A stretch of 64,000 bases of DNA from Pseudomonas sp. Q1-7 (GTDB lineage Bacteria > Pseudomonadota > Gammaproteobacteria > Pseudomonadales > Pseudomonadaceae), in NCBI RefSeq assembly GCF_028010285.1, contig NZ_CP116304.1, forward strand, positions 1,566,501 to 1,630,500, written 5' to 3'. This document shows, piece after piece, positions 25,972 through 34,762 of the stretch. The number at the start of each line of letters is the position of its first letter. Position 1 is the first letter of the stretch. The translations under genes and the position numbers were made by a program. The notes under the pieces are model-generated. The model searched no databases, was not told where the DNA came from, and worked only from the letters and a program-made list of their open reading frames with translations.

Positions 25972-27630
25972 ATGATCGCGCGCATCCTTGCCGTGCTCGG
26001 CCTGATGGCCGTCGCACCCGCCCTCTGGGCCGCCGGTGCCATCGAGGGCGACGTCCAGCGCCAGCCGTTGAACACCTCCGCCATCGTCATGTTCATCGCC
26101 TTCGTCGGCGCGACCCTGTACATCACCTACTGGGCCTCCAAGCGCAGCAAGTCGGCTTCCGACTTCTACACCGCCGGCGGCAGCATCACCGGCTTCCAGA
26201 ACGGCCTGGCGATTGCCGGTGACTACATGTCGGCAGCCTCCTTCCTGGGGATTTCCGCCCTGGTATTCACCTCCGGCTACGACGGCCTGATCTACTCCAT
26301 CGGCTTCCTGGTGGGCTGGCCGGTGATCCTCTTCCTGATCGCCGAACGCCTGCGCAACCTCGGCAAGTACACCTTCGCCGACGTGGCCTCCTATCGCCTG
26401 AAGCAGAAGGAAATCCGCACCCTGTCCGCCAGTGGCTCGCTGGTGGTGGTGGCCTTCTACCTGATCGCCCAAATGGTCGGCGCTGGCAAGCTGATCGAAC
26501 TGCTGTTCGGTCTCAACTACCATGTAGCGGTCGTTCTGGTCGGCATCCTGATGGTGCTCTACGTGCTGTTCGGCGGCATGCTGGCGACCACCTGGGTACA
26601 GATCATCAAGGCCGTGCTGCTGCTCTCCGGCGCTTCCTTCATGGCGATCATGGTGCTCAAGCACGTCAACTTCGACATCGCCACCCTGTTCAGCGAAGCC
26701 ATCAAGGTTCACCCGAAAGGCGAGGCCATCATGAGCCCCGGCGGCCTGGTGAAGGACCCGATCTCGGCGATCTCCCTCGGCCTGGCCCTGATGTTCGGTA
26801 CCGCCGGCCTGCCGCACATCCTGATGCGCTTCTTCACCGTCAGCGACGCCAAGGAAGCCCGCAAGTCGGTGTTCTACGCCACCGGTTTCATCGGCTACTT
26901 CTACATCCTGACCTTCATCATCGGCTTCGGCGCCATCCTGCTGGTCAGCACCAACCCGGCCTTCAAGGACGCCGCCGGCGCGCTGCTGGGCGGCAACAAC
27001 ATGGCGGCGGTGCACCTGGCCAATGCCGTGGGTGGCAGCCTGTTCCTCGGCTTCATCTCCGCCGTGGCCTTCGCCACCATCCTGGCGGTGGTGGCCGGCC
27101 TGACCCTGGCTGGTGCCTCGGCGGTGTCCCACGACCTCTATGCGTCCGTGTTCAAGAAGGGCAAGGCCAGCGAGAAGGATGAGCTGCGCGTGTCGAAGAT
27201 CACCACCGTGGCCCTCGGCTTCGTGGCCATCGGCCTGGGCATCCTGTTCGAGAAGCAGAACATCGCCTTCATGGTGGGCCTGGCCTTCTCCATCGCTGCC
27301 AGCTGCAACTTCCCGGTACTGATCCTCTCCATGTACTGGAAGAAGCTGACCACCCGTGGCGCCATGATCGGCGGCTGGCTGGGCCTGATCACCGCCGTGG
27401 CGCTGATGATCCTCGGTCCGACCATCTGGGTGCAGATCCTCGGTCACGCGACCCCGGTCTACCCCTACGAGTACCCGGCGCTGTTCTCCATCCTGGTGGC
27501 TTTCGTCGGTATCTGGTTCTTCTCCATCACCGACAAGTCGGCTGCCGCGGACGAGGAACGTGCACGCTTCTACCCGCAGTTCGTGCGTTCCCAGACCGGC
27601 CTGGGCGCCAGTGGTGCCGTGGCTCACTGA
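25972..27630 (+). CDS. actP: Cation/acetate symporter ActP
   Basis: A 552-residue sodium:solute symporter with a signal-like N-terminus (about 1-20) and about 13 membrane segments. The segment [20 protein letters not shown] is typical of ActP. Length matches the family (about 550). It imports acetate and similar short monocarboxylates. It forms an operon with yjcH and ends at a strong terminator. Confidence 0.94.
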   Translation: MIARILAVLGLMAVAPALWAAGAIEGDVQRQPLNTSAIVMFIAFVGATLYITYWASKRSKSASDFYTAGGSITGFQNGLAIAGDYMSAASFLGISALVFTSGYDGLIYSIGFLVGWPVILFLIAERLRNLGKYTFADVASYRLKQKEIRTLSASGSLVVVAFYLIAQMVGAGKLIELLFGLNYHVAVVLVGILMVLYVLFGGMLATTWVQIIKAVLLLSGASFMAIMVLKHVNFDIATLFSEAIKVHPKGEAIMSPGGLVKDPISAISLGLALMFGTAGLPHILMRFFTVSDAKEARKSVFYATGFIGYFYILTFIIGFGAILLVSTNPAFKDAAGALLGGNNMAAVHLANAVGGSLFLGFISAVAFATILAVVAGLTLAGASAVSHDLYASVFKKGKASEKDELRVSKITTVALGFVAIGLGILFEKQNIAFMVGLAFSIAASCNFPVLILSMYWKKLTTRGAMIGGWLGLITAVALMILGPTIWVQILGHATPVYPYEYPALFSILVAFVGIWFFSITDKSAAADEERARFYPQFVRSQTGLGASGAVAH

Positions 27631-27656
27631 TCCCGCTTCATCCCTTGCAAGTCTTT

Positions 27657-27680
27657 GGGCAGCCTTCGGGCTGCCCTTTT
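27657..27680 (+). terminator. Rho-independent terminator after actP
   Basis: GGGCAGCC-TTCG-GGCTGCCC is a perfect 8-bp stem with a stable tetraloop, followed by TTTT. It begins 27 bp after the actP stop. Confidence 0.93.
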
Positions 27681-27744
27681 CTTTGCGGCTTCTGCTCGCT
27701 TCGCGCTCAGGCGTTCGTCAGCGTGTACCTGATGCCTCGACAGC

Positions 27745-27772
27745 ATGGGTTTCGTACCTCAACCCATCCTAC
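27745..27772. repeat. Dispersed ATGGGTTTCG...CAACCCATCCTAC repeat
   Basis: ATGGGTTTCG and CAACCCATCC form an inverted repeat followed by TAC. Similar units occur at 40621-40650 and 51681-51712. Confidence 0.6.
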
Positions 27773-27825
27773 CTATGCGTGGCAATCCTGAAGCCACCAG
27801 CGGCTTGAAACTGAGCAGAAGAGGT

Positions 27826-28209
27826 GGGGCGGCGACTCCGCCCCTTCAGGAGGCCGAGTGGAATCCTTGCAGAGGGGGATGAGCGGCATGGATGCCGCGA
27901 GAGGCGTGCGGGGCCATGGATGGCCCCTCACGCCGTGCCCCCGGCGCAAGGATGGAGCGAGGGGACCCGACGCAGTCGGGCCGGATGCCGGGGCAAGAGT
28001 TCTTGGTTACTCCTTTGTGGTTCGGCACCCCGACGACTGAAAGAAGTGACTCGCCGGGAGGCGAAACCAAAAGCCAAAGCCCGCACAGCAATGAGCTATA
28101 AATGAAGTTCCAAGCCCCTCACACCGGATTTCCCATCCGGTGTGGACTTCACATCCCCAAAAATCCGTGAAGAAGCGAATCACGGGAACGGGCGGCAAGT
28201 GTGCCGCCC
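27826..28209. other. Multi-hairpin non-coding region
   Basis: The 609-bp gap between actP and the DUF3309 gene holds no convincing gene but successive hairpins. GGGGCGG/CCGCCCC is at 27826-27844. GGGGCCAT/ATGGCCCC is at 27910-27927. CCCGAC/GTCGGG is at 27966-27980. CGCC/GGCG is at 28052-28063. CACACCGGAT/ATCCGGTGTG is at 28120-28144. GGGCGGCA/TGCCGCCC is at 28190-28209. I recall similar text recurring between genes of many Pseudomonas genomes. Its function is unknown. Confidence 0.6.
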
Positions 28210-28239
28210 GTCCTTCGTTCCAGCCGTGGGCGACAGCGG

Positions 28240-28395
28240 CTAGATCATGCCGAACAACAAAAGCACCACTACGATGACCAGCAGCACCCCGACCAGGCTC
28301 GATGGCCCGTAGCCCCAGTTGCGCGAGTGAGGGAAGACCGGCAGTCCGCCGATCAGCAGCAGAATCAGGATGACAAGCAGCAGAATGGTGATCAT
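28240..28395 (-). CDS. DUF3309 small hydrophobic protein
   Basis: A 51-residue protein with two hydrophobic segments around a polar centre SRNWGYGPSS, matching DUF3309. The ATG (28393-28395) follows GAGGAG nine bases upstream. Function unknown. It is divergent from the DUF2784 gene. Confidence 0.8.
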   Translation of the reverse strand: MITILLLVILILLLIGGLPVFPHSRNWGYGPSSLVGVLLVIVVVLLLFGMI

Positions 28396-28530
28396 AGGCG
28401 GTGACTCCTCGTGAGCTCGTAAGCCGGGGCGCGGCCTTGCTGGATTGATGGCCAATTGACCGTGCCTGTAGTAACCGACTGACCACCTTTCGTGATGGTT
28501 CAAGGAAAACGACCCCATGGACCTCGCGCC

Positions 28531-28899
28531 ATGACCTACCGCCTCGCCGCCGATGCCGTGCTGCTGTTGCACCTGGCCTTCATTCTCTTTGTGGTGCTGG
28601 GCGGCCTGCTGGTACTCCGCTGGCCGCGCCTGGCGCTGCTGCACCTGCCGGCGGTGGCCTGGGGCGCCACACTGGAGTTCCTGCATCTCATCTGTCCACT
28701 CACGCCGCTGGAGAACCGCCTGCGCCGCGCGGCGGGGGAGCAGGGTTACAGCGGCGGCTTCATCGAGCATTACCTGGTGCCGTTGATCTACCCGGCGGGG
28801 CTGACGCCGGATATCCAGCTCTGGCTGGGGGCCTTCGTGCTGCTGTTCAATCTGGTGCCCTACGGACTGCTGGCGAGGCGGTTGATCCGGCGCCGTTAG
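28531..28899 (+). CDS. DUF2784 membrane protein
   Basis: A 122-residue protein with about three membrane segments. The motifs LHLAFILFVVLGGLL and CPLTPLENRLR are typical of DUF2784. I start at ATG 28531 (MTYRLAADAVLL) rather than 39 bp upstream, because the family begins there. Function unknown. Confidence 0.83.
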   Translation: MTYRLAADAVLLLHLAFILFVVLGGLLVLRWPRLALLHLPAVAWGATLEFLHLICPLTPLENRLRRAAGEQGYSGGFIEHYLVPLIYPAGLTPDIQLWLGAFVLLFNLVPYGLLARRLIRRR

Positions 28900-29004
28900 T
28901 GGCGTTTGCCCTCCATCATTCAGCGCCGTGATTCAAGGGTGGCGGCACTATGGCCTTCGCTACACTGCGGCTCATCGACCGTACAAGCACGAAGGCACCT
29001 CACC

Positions 29005-29817
29005 ATGCACAACCGCATCATGATCACCGGGGCAGGCTCCGGACTCGGCCGCGAAATCGCCCTGCGCTGGGCGCGCGAGGGCTGGAAGCTGGCCCTGTCC
29101 GACGTCAATGAAGCCGGCCTGACGGAAACCCTCAAGCTGGTCCGCGAGGCCGGTGGCGACGGTTTCACCCAGCGCTGCGACGTCCGCGACTACAGCCAGC
29201 TCACGGCTTTCGCCCAGGCCTGCGACGAGAAGCTGGGTGGCATCGACGTCGTCGTCAACAATGCCGGCGTGGCCTCGGGCGGCTTCTTCGAGGAGCTGTC
29301 CCTGGAGGACTGGGACTGGCAGATCGCGATCAACCTGATGGGCGTGGTGAAGGGCTGCAAGGCCTTCCTGCCGCTGTTGCAGAAGAGCAAGGGACGCATC
29401 ATCAACGTGGCGTCCATGGCCGCGCTGATGCAAGGCCCGGCGATGAGCAACTACAACGTCGCCAAGGCCGGCGTGGTGGCCTTGTCCGAAAGCCTGCTGA
29501 TCGAGCTGAAGGAGGAGGGGGTGGGTGTGCATGTGGTCTGCCCGTCCTTCTTCCAGACCAACCTGCTCGACTCCTTCCGTGGCCCGACCCCGGCCATGAA
29601 ACAGCAGGTGGGCAAGCTGCTGGAAGGTTCGCCGATCAGCGCCGCCGATATCGCCGATTACATCTTCCGCGAAGTGGCCGTCGGGGCCTTCATGATCCTG
29701 CCCCACGAGCAGGGCCGCGTGGCCTGGGCGGTGAAGCAGAAGAACCCGCAGGCCCTCTACGACGAGATGGCCGGCATGGCGGCGAAGATGCGCGCCAAGC
29801 ACCGCGGCCACGCCTGA
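29005..29817 (+). CDS. Short-chain dehydrogenase/reductase
   Basis: A 270-residue classical SDR. The cofactor motif TGAGSGLG is at about 8-15, NNAGVASGG at about 83-91, and the catalytic YNVAK motif (SNYNVAKAG) at about 149-157. A long C-terminal extension reads AMYDEMAG-like text (ALYDEMAGMAAKMRAKH). ATG 29005 starts the conserved MHNRIMITGAG. The substrate is not predictable. It stands alone between a DUF2784 gene and an MFS gene. Confidence 0.87.
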   Translation: MHNRIMITGAGSGLGREIALRWAREGWKLALSDVNEAGLTETLKLVREAGGDGFTQRCDVRDYSQLTAFAQACDEKLGGIDVVVNNAGVASGGFFEELSLEDWDWQIAINLMGVVKGCKAFLPLLQKSKGRIINVASMAALMQGPAMSNYNVAKAGVVALSESLLIELKEEGVGVHVVCPSFFQTNLLDSFRGPTPAMKQQVGKLLEGSPISAADIADYIFREVAVGAFMILPHEQGRVAWAVKQKNPQALYDEMAGMAAKMRAKHRGHA

Positions 29818-29926
29818 ACGCGGCTGGCCGGTCGGTCAGCTTTTGTGCCGTCCGGGGTTGCCTGGCGACGGACCGGGGGAGTAGGGTTGCTGCCCCGGCC
29901 CGACTGCCGACCCGGATGGACCCACC

Positions 29927-31081
29927 GTGAAACCCCTTTCCCGCGCGCTGCTGATGCTGGCGCTGATCTTCGCCGCCATCAACCTGCGACCCGGCATTAC
30001 CTCCCTTGCCCCGCTGATAGAACGCATCGCCGAGGAGCTCGCCCTGAGCCGCGGCCTGGTCAGCCTGACCACGGCGCTTCCGGTGCTCTGCATGGGCCTG
30101 CTCGCGCCGCTGGCGCCGCGCCTGGCCGTACGCTTCGGCCTGGAGCGGGTGATCACCGCCTGCCTCGGGTTGATCGGCGTCGCTCTGCTGGCGCGCCTGG
30201 GCAGCCATGCCAGCAGTGTGCTGATCGGCAGCGCCGTGGCGATGGGCGCCGGCATCGCGGTGGCCGGGCCGCTGCTGTCCGGCTTCATCAAGCGTCACTT
30301 CCATGACCACGTCGGGCGCGTGGTCGCCTGGTATTCCCTGAGCATGACCCTCGGCGGGGCCGCCGGCGCGGTGCTGACGCCGCCCCTGACCCAACTGCTG
30401 GGCGACCGCTGGCACTTCGGCCTGGCCTTCTGGGCGCTGCCGGCTCTTCTGGCGCTGCTGCTCTGGCTGTGCCTGCCCAACCGCGCCGAATCCACCGGCG
30501 AGGCGGAGCCTGGCGGCCTTCCCTGGGGCGAGCCGCGTGCCTGGCTGATCACCGCCTTCTTCGCCCTCCAGGCCGGGCTGTTCTATGCCCTGACCACCTG
30601 GCTGGTGGCGCGTTACCACGAGGCCGGGCTCAGCCTGCTGCGCAGCAACGGCCTGTTCAGCCTGTTCATGCTGGTGGGCCTGCCCAGCGCCTTCGTGCTG
30701 CCCTGGCTGGCCCAGCGCTTCGACAACCGTTACACGCTGCTGCTGGGCTGCGGGCTGGTCAGCTCCCTCTGCCTGGGAATGATCTGTTTCCAGCCGACGT
30801 TGCTGCCGGACGTCTGGGCCGGCCTGCTGGGCCTGGGGCTCAGCGGTTCCTTCGCCCTCTCCCTGGTGTTGCCACTGTACGAGGCGAACACGCCGCTGGC
30901 GGTGAGCCGCTGGACCGCGATGATGCTGTTCGCCGGCTACGGCATGGCCAGCCTGGCACCGATCCTGGCCGGCATCGGCCGCGACCTGGCGCACAGCTAC
31001 CAGGTGCCTTTCGCGGTGCTCACCGGCCTGGCGCTGAGCATGTGCGTGCTGGCCTGGTTGCTCGGACGCGGTCGGCGCTGA
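29927..31081 (+). CDS. MFS transporter, CynX/NimT family
   Basis: A 384-residue transporter with about 12 membrane segments, starting at GTG 29927 (MKPLSRALLMLALIFAAINLRPG). The INLRPGITSLAPL motif after the first segment is typical of CynX-like proteins. The family covers cyanate, nitroimidazole and other exporters. No neighbouring cyanate genes are present, so the substrate is unknown. Confidence 0.85.
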   Translation: MKPLSRALLMLALIFAAINLRPGITSLAPLIERIAEELALSRGLVSLTTALPVLCMGLLAPLAPRLAVRFGLERVITACLGLIGVALLARLGSHASSVLIGSAVAMGAGIAVAGPLLSGFIKRHFHDHVGRVVAWYSLSMTLGGAAGAVLTPPLTQLLGDRWHFGLAFWALPALLALLLWLCLPNRAESTGEAEPGGLPWGEPRAWLITAFFALQAGLFYALTTWLVARYHEAGLSLLRSNGLFSLFMLVGLPSAFVLPWLAQRFDNRYTLLLGCGLVSSLCLGMICFQPTLLPDVWAGLLGLGLSGSFALSLVLPLYEANTPLAVSRWTAMMLFAGYGMASLAPILAGIGRDLAHSYQVPFAVLTGLALSMCVLAWLLGRGRR

Positions 31082-31156
31082 AGACTTCGACGCATTTCCT
31101 TTCTCCCGTGGCGGTCCTGTGTTAGAAGGCTGCCACTGTTTTCCTGGAGTGCCCGC

Positions 31157-31585
31157 GTGGAGTCCGAATCCATCGTCTATGGCTGCATCCGCGACTGGCC
31201 GTCGCTCGACGACCCGGAGTACCACCTGCGCCGCGAGACCAACCGCCGCGTGCTGGATAGCCTGCCCAGGGGCGAAGCCTGGCCCTTCCTCGGCCGGGAA
31301 ATGTTTTCCTGCTGCGAGCAACCGGGCATGGGCCTGTTTCGTACCCAGGTGATCCATTTCGGCGCCAGCTATCCGGCGGTGGAGTACGAGTGGAACCTCT
31401 GGGTCAAGGCCTTCGAGTCGCTGCTCAAGCAGTTGTATTGGAGCAGCGCGGTGGTCCACCTGGAAACCGAACTCAACGGCCTGCACACCTTTCGCTGGGA
31501 AAGCGAGCAGGGCCTGCACAGCCCTCAGGAAGACAACCTGCGCGTGCGCTGCGCCTGGGAGCGGGAAGGCGGCGTGCACGGCTGA
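31157..31585 (+). CDS. Conserved hypothetical protein
   Basis: A 142-residue soluble protein beginning at GTG 31157 ([19 protein letters not shown]). It is rich in aromatic residues, has paired cysteines in [11 protein letters not shown] and lacks signals or membrane segments. I do not recognise the family. It lies 75 bp after the CynX-like gene and 29 bp before ynfA, so may be co-transcribed with ynfA. Confidence 0.7.
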   Translation: MESESIVYGCIRDWPSLDDPEYHLRRETNRRVLDSLPRGEAWPFLGREMFSCCEQPGMGLFRTQVIHFGASYPAVEYEWNLWVKAFESLLKQLYWSSAVVHLETELNGLHTFRWESEQGLHSPQEDNLRVRCAWEREGGVHG

Positions 31586-31614
31586 GTCCACCCCATCTCG
31601 AAGAGAGGCTGTCG

Positions 31615-31947
31615 ATGCTCAACTACCTGTGGTTCTTCCTCGCCGCGCTCTTCGAGATCGGCGGCTGCTACGCCTTCTGGCTGTGGTTGCGGATGGGCAA
31701 GAGCGCCTGGTGGGTGGTTCCCGGCCTGCTCAGCCTGACCCTCTTCGCCCTGCTGCTGACCCGCGTGGAAGCCGCCTACGCCGGGCGCGCCTATGCGGCC
31801 TATGGCGGCATCTACATCGTCGCGTCCCTGGTGTGGCTCGGCGTGGTGGAGCGTACCCGCCCCCTGGCCAGCGACTGGTTGGGCGCGGCCCTCTGCGTGC
31901 TGGGCGCAACGGTGATCCTGCTGGGGCCGCGCTTCTCGCCAAGCTGA
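31615..31947 (+). CDS. ynfA: UPF0060 membrane protein YnfA
   Basis: A 110-residue protein with four membrane segments. Family motifs [16 protein letters not shown] and [18 protein letters not shown] are present. YnfA is related to small multidrug resistance transporters and has been linked to efflux in enterobacteria. The 221-bp gap that follows (31948-32168) shows no gene. Confidence 0.92.
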   Translation: MLNYLWFFLAALFEIGGCYAFWLWLRMGKSAWWVVPGLLSLTLFALLLTRVEAAYAGRAYAAYGGIYIVASLVWLGVVERTRPLASDWLGAALCVLGATVILLGPRFSPS

Positions 31948-32168
31948 CGGCAAGCCGCGCCGACCTGCCCGCCAGCGATCCCTCCCCAACCTGGCCAGGT
32001 CCCGCGAAGAACAGGGCGCGGCGCTTGCTGCCGTAGTGCCCTGAAGGGGCTGGAAGAAATTCCTTCAACCTTTCCCGACGTCAGGCTGTCGAACGGGCAT
32101 GGCGACCCGGCAGGCGTCTCGCACAGGCGCTCCGGGCATCGACCCACCCTCCCGCTGGAGGATGCTGG

Positions 32169-33563
32169 ATGAACCTACCGTCATCAGGGAGCGTGGCGCG
32201 TGCCCTGGTGGCGCTCTATTCGGCGCTTCTCCTGGCGTGCACCCCGCTGCCGCGGATCAACCCCGACCTGGTCCACTCGCCGGATGCCAGGGTGCAACTG
32301 GATGGCGCCCAGGGCCCGCTGTCGGAGGCGCGCAGCCAGGCCATCCTCGACCGCCTCAAAGCCTCGGGCCTGCGGACCGATATCTTTGACCTGCACCTGG
32401 CGATCGAAGAAGCGCTGGTGGGCAGCCCGCTCACCGCCGGCAACAAGGTCGACCTGCTGCAGGACGGTCCGGCTACCTACGCGGCGATGTTCGCGGCCAT
32501 CGACGCTGCCCGCGACCACATCAACATGGAAACCTACATCCTGGAGGGCGACGAAGTGGGGCAGCGCTTCGCCGACAAGCTGATCGCCAAGCAGCGCAGC
32601 GGTGTGCAGGTCAACCTGATCTACGACAGCGTCGGCACCCTGGGCACATCACCCGCGTTCTTCGAGCGGCTGCGCCAGAGCGGCATCCGCCTGGTGGAGT
32701 TCAACCCGGTCAATCCCATGACCGCCAAGGCCGGCTGGCAGCTCAACCAGCGCGACCATCGCAAGCTGCTGATCGTCGACGGGCGCATCGCCATCCTCGG
32801 CGGCGTCAACATCAGCGGCGTCTATTCCGGTGGCTCGGTCGACTCGGGCCGCCACCCGCCGAGGCGCGAGGACCTGCCCTGGCGTGACACTGACCTGCGC
32901 ATCGAAGGCCCGGTGGTGGCCGATCTGCAGAAGCTGTTCATCGGCACCTGGGACCGGCAGAAGGGCGGCGAGCTGGTGGCGCGACACTACTTTCCACCCC
33001 TGGAACACGAGGGCAACGCGGTGGTACGGGCCATCGGCAGCGCGCCGGAAGAGCCCTACAGCCAGATCTACGCCACGCTGATATCCGCCCTGCACAGCGC
33101 GCAGAGCGAAATCTGGCTGACCAGTGCCTACTTCGTGCCCGATCCGCAATTGCTCGATGCCTTGAAAGCCGCGGCGGCGCGGGGGGTAGACGTGCGCCTG
33201 GTGGTGCCCGGCAGCACCGACTCCTGGCTGGTGTTCCATGCCGGGCGGGCCTCCTACAGCGAGCTGCTGAAGGCCGGGGTGCGGCTCTACCAGCGGCGCG
33301 ATGCGTTGCTCCACGTGAAGGCGGGGGTGATCGACGGTGTCTGGTCCACGGTGGGTTCCACCAACCTCGACTGGCGCAGCTTCCTGCACAACCAGGAAGT
33401 CAACGTGGTGGTGCTTGGGGTGGATTTCGGGGAGCGGATGCGCCAGGCGTTCCTGGCGGATGTGGCGGGCTCGGAAGAACTGACGTTGAAGGCGTGGCAG
33501 CGGCGCCCCATCCGCGCCCGAATCAGCGAAGGGATAGGGCGCGTCTGGGCGTACTGGTTGTAG
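32169..33563 (+). CDS. Phospholipase D/cardiolipin-synthase-like lipoprotein
   Basis: A 464-residue protein with a lipoprotein signal (LYSALLLAC, acylated C24). Two complete HKD motifs are seen: H197-x-K199-x4-D204 (HRKLLIVDG) and H382-x-K384-x4-D389 (HVKAGVIDG). It probably transfers phosphatidyl groups or hydrolyses phospholipids at the periplasmic face. Unlike ClsA it has no N-terminal membrane helices beyond the lipid anchor, so it is closer to ClsC/YmdC-like or periplasmic PLD proteins. No partner gene is adjacent. Confidence 0.87.
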   Translation: MNLPSSGSVARALVALYSALLLACTPLPRINPDLVHSPDARVQLDGAQGPLSEARSQAILDRLKASGLRTDIFDLHLAIEEALVGSPLTAGNKVDLLQDGPATYAAMFAAIDAARDHINMETYILEGDEVGQRFADKLIAKQRSGVQVNLIYDSVGTLGTSPAFFERLRQSGIRLVEFNPVNPMTAKAGWQLNQRDHRKLLIVDGRIAILGGVNISGVYSGGSVDSGRHPPRREDLPWRDTDLRIEGPVVADLQKLFIGTWDRQKGGELVARHYFPPLEHEGNAVVRAIGSAPEEPYSQIYATLISALHSAQSEIWLTSAYFVPDPQLLDALKAAAARGVDVRLVVPGSTDSWLVFHAGRASYSELLKAGVRLYQRRDALLHVKAGVIDGVWSTVGSTNLDWRSFLHNQEVNVVVLGVDFGERMRQAFLADVAGSEELTLKAWQRRPIRARISEGIGRVWAYWL

Positions 33564-33586
33564 CCACGCCTGGCGTGCCGGAGGCC

Positions 33587-33883
33587 TCAGGCCTGGACGT
33601 CGGCCGGGTCCGGGCGTTGCTCCTCCCGTGCGCGCTGGAAGGCCACTTCGTGGAGCGTCTGGGCATCCGCCAGGAGCAGCCCCAGGGCGGATGCGAGCCG
33701 GGCAGTCTCCTGGGCAAGGACGTCGCCGCGGCTGCCGCTCTCCAGTATCTGCAGCAGGTCGCCCAGGGCGGCCATGCGTTGGTTCGCGGCTTCGAACAGG
33801 TGCGCGGCGGGGGCGGCGGCATTGATGAAGAGCACGTCGTCGTAGGGTTGCGAAGACGTGGTCAGGGGCTTGAAGTCGTTCAT
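33587..33883 (-). CDS. DUF6124-like (DUF3077-type) small Pseudomonas protein
   Basis: A 98-residue soluble protein starting at ATG 33883 (MNDFKPLTTSSQPYDDVLF). The pattern of LFxV-like start, AAHLFEAANQRMAALGDLL and a helical C-terminus resembles the DUF6124/DUF3077 family, common in Pseudomonas and of unknown function. A longer start at 33940 is possible but has no support. Family match moderate. Confidence 0.65.
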   Translation of the reverse strand: MNDFKPLTTSSQPYDDVLFINAAAPAAHLFEAANQRMAALGDLLQILESGSRGDVLAQETARLASALGLLLADAQTLHEVAFQRAREEQRPDPADVQA

Positions 33884-33996
33884 GGCGCCCTTCCGGGAAG
33901 GATGGGCGGCGCCGGGGGGCGTGGCGTGGTCTGCGTGCATGTCCTTGCTTCCTCGCGTGTGGGGAGGCCGCTCCCTGCGTTACGACACGATAGGGT

Positions 33997-34074
33997 GGCG
34001 GGTCGTGCAGGGGTCGCAAACCGGATACGCGAGGAAAACCCGGCAAGGCCTAGGCCTTCCCTGCACGACCTGCC
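33997..34074. repeat. Long inverted repeat enclosing a perfect palindrome
   Basis: Arms 33997-34012 and 34059-34074 pair at 15 of 16 positions, with a perfect 12-bp core GGTCGTGCAGGG/CCCTGCACGACC. Directly beside the right arm is the perfect 14-bp palindrome AAGGCCTAGGCCTT (34045-34058). It lies in the 879-bp gap 33884-34762. It may be a mobile-element remnant or a regulatory structure; no transposase is present. Confidence 0.7.
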
Positions 34075-34323
34075 ATGGAGGCGGACGGGCCGTGACCTGC
34101 GTGAAGTTCGGGTTGCGACACCCGGTCGTGGTTCCAACCATGACGGACCGGGACTCTAGCGAGGGCTTTTGTAGGCACTCAAGGCTTAAGTTCCGTACGA
34201 AATGTCTTGTCTGGCCGAGGAAATGTATGGATGAGGGATGCGGCCGCCTACGGAGTGCATTCCGCTCGTCTGGCCACAAAGCGCGAATCAGAGCCTTTGC
34301 GCTACGTATCGACGATTTTGCCG

Positions 34324-34447
34324 ACGAAATGCCTGTTGTTTTTCCAGGCGCCGTCATCATTTCGTAGCAGAACTTCTACACTCTGATTTCAGAGTCTCTT
34401 GGTGCTCTGTGCTTTGTTTAGGTCGCCCCCATCCGGCGGCCTTTTTT
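34324..34447 (+). ncRNA. Candidate small RNA ending at an orphan terminator
   Basis: Three stems follow one another. ACGAAATG (34324-34331) pairs with CATTTCGT (34358-34365), with inner GCCTG/CAGGC. CTCTGA-TT-TCAGAG lies at 34381-34394. GGTCGCC/GGCGGCC (34421-34441) is followed by six T residues. No gene ends here on the + strand, so the terminator must belong to a short transcript. The promoter is not clear (TACACT at 34377-34382 is a weak -10 candidate). Confidence 0.4.
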
Positions 34448-34762
34448 GTGCGCGTCGTTCAAGGCCGTGCAGCCGGTCGCTGGTACGGGTTAATCGCCAC
34501 TTCATCGCCTGCTTGATTATTTTCTTTTTCTGTAAAGTCGATAAAAATCAAATAGATGTATTGGCTGGTTGGCAATTTTTTACGCCTGTCCAATCGTTGA
34601 CGCTGCCGCTTCTCCCATCTACTACTGACTTACGCCCCCACTTGCGGGGGAATCAGGTTGGAAATTGGCCAAAAGGCGCCGAACGAGACGGCTATTGCCG
34701 CAGCTCTGTGGGTTTCGTGCGCCTTCTTGTTGGGTTCTTCTCGATGCAAGTGAGGCGGCCAG

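Noticed and set aside
25585-27627. A long minus-strand open frame opposite actP (about 680 codons)
   Set aside because: It is a low-complexity His/Gln/Gly/Asp-rich translation typical of the antisense of a high-GC membrane-protein gene. It shows no domain and no ribosome binding site. actP is clearly the real gene.
29690-31591. Long minus-strand frame across the CynX-like, hypothetical and ynfA genes
   Set aside because: Its translation is repetitive Gln/His/Arg-rich and lies antisense to genes with clear membrane-protein features.
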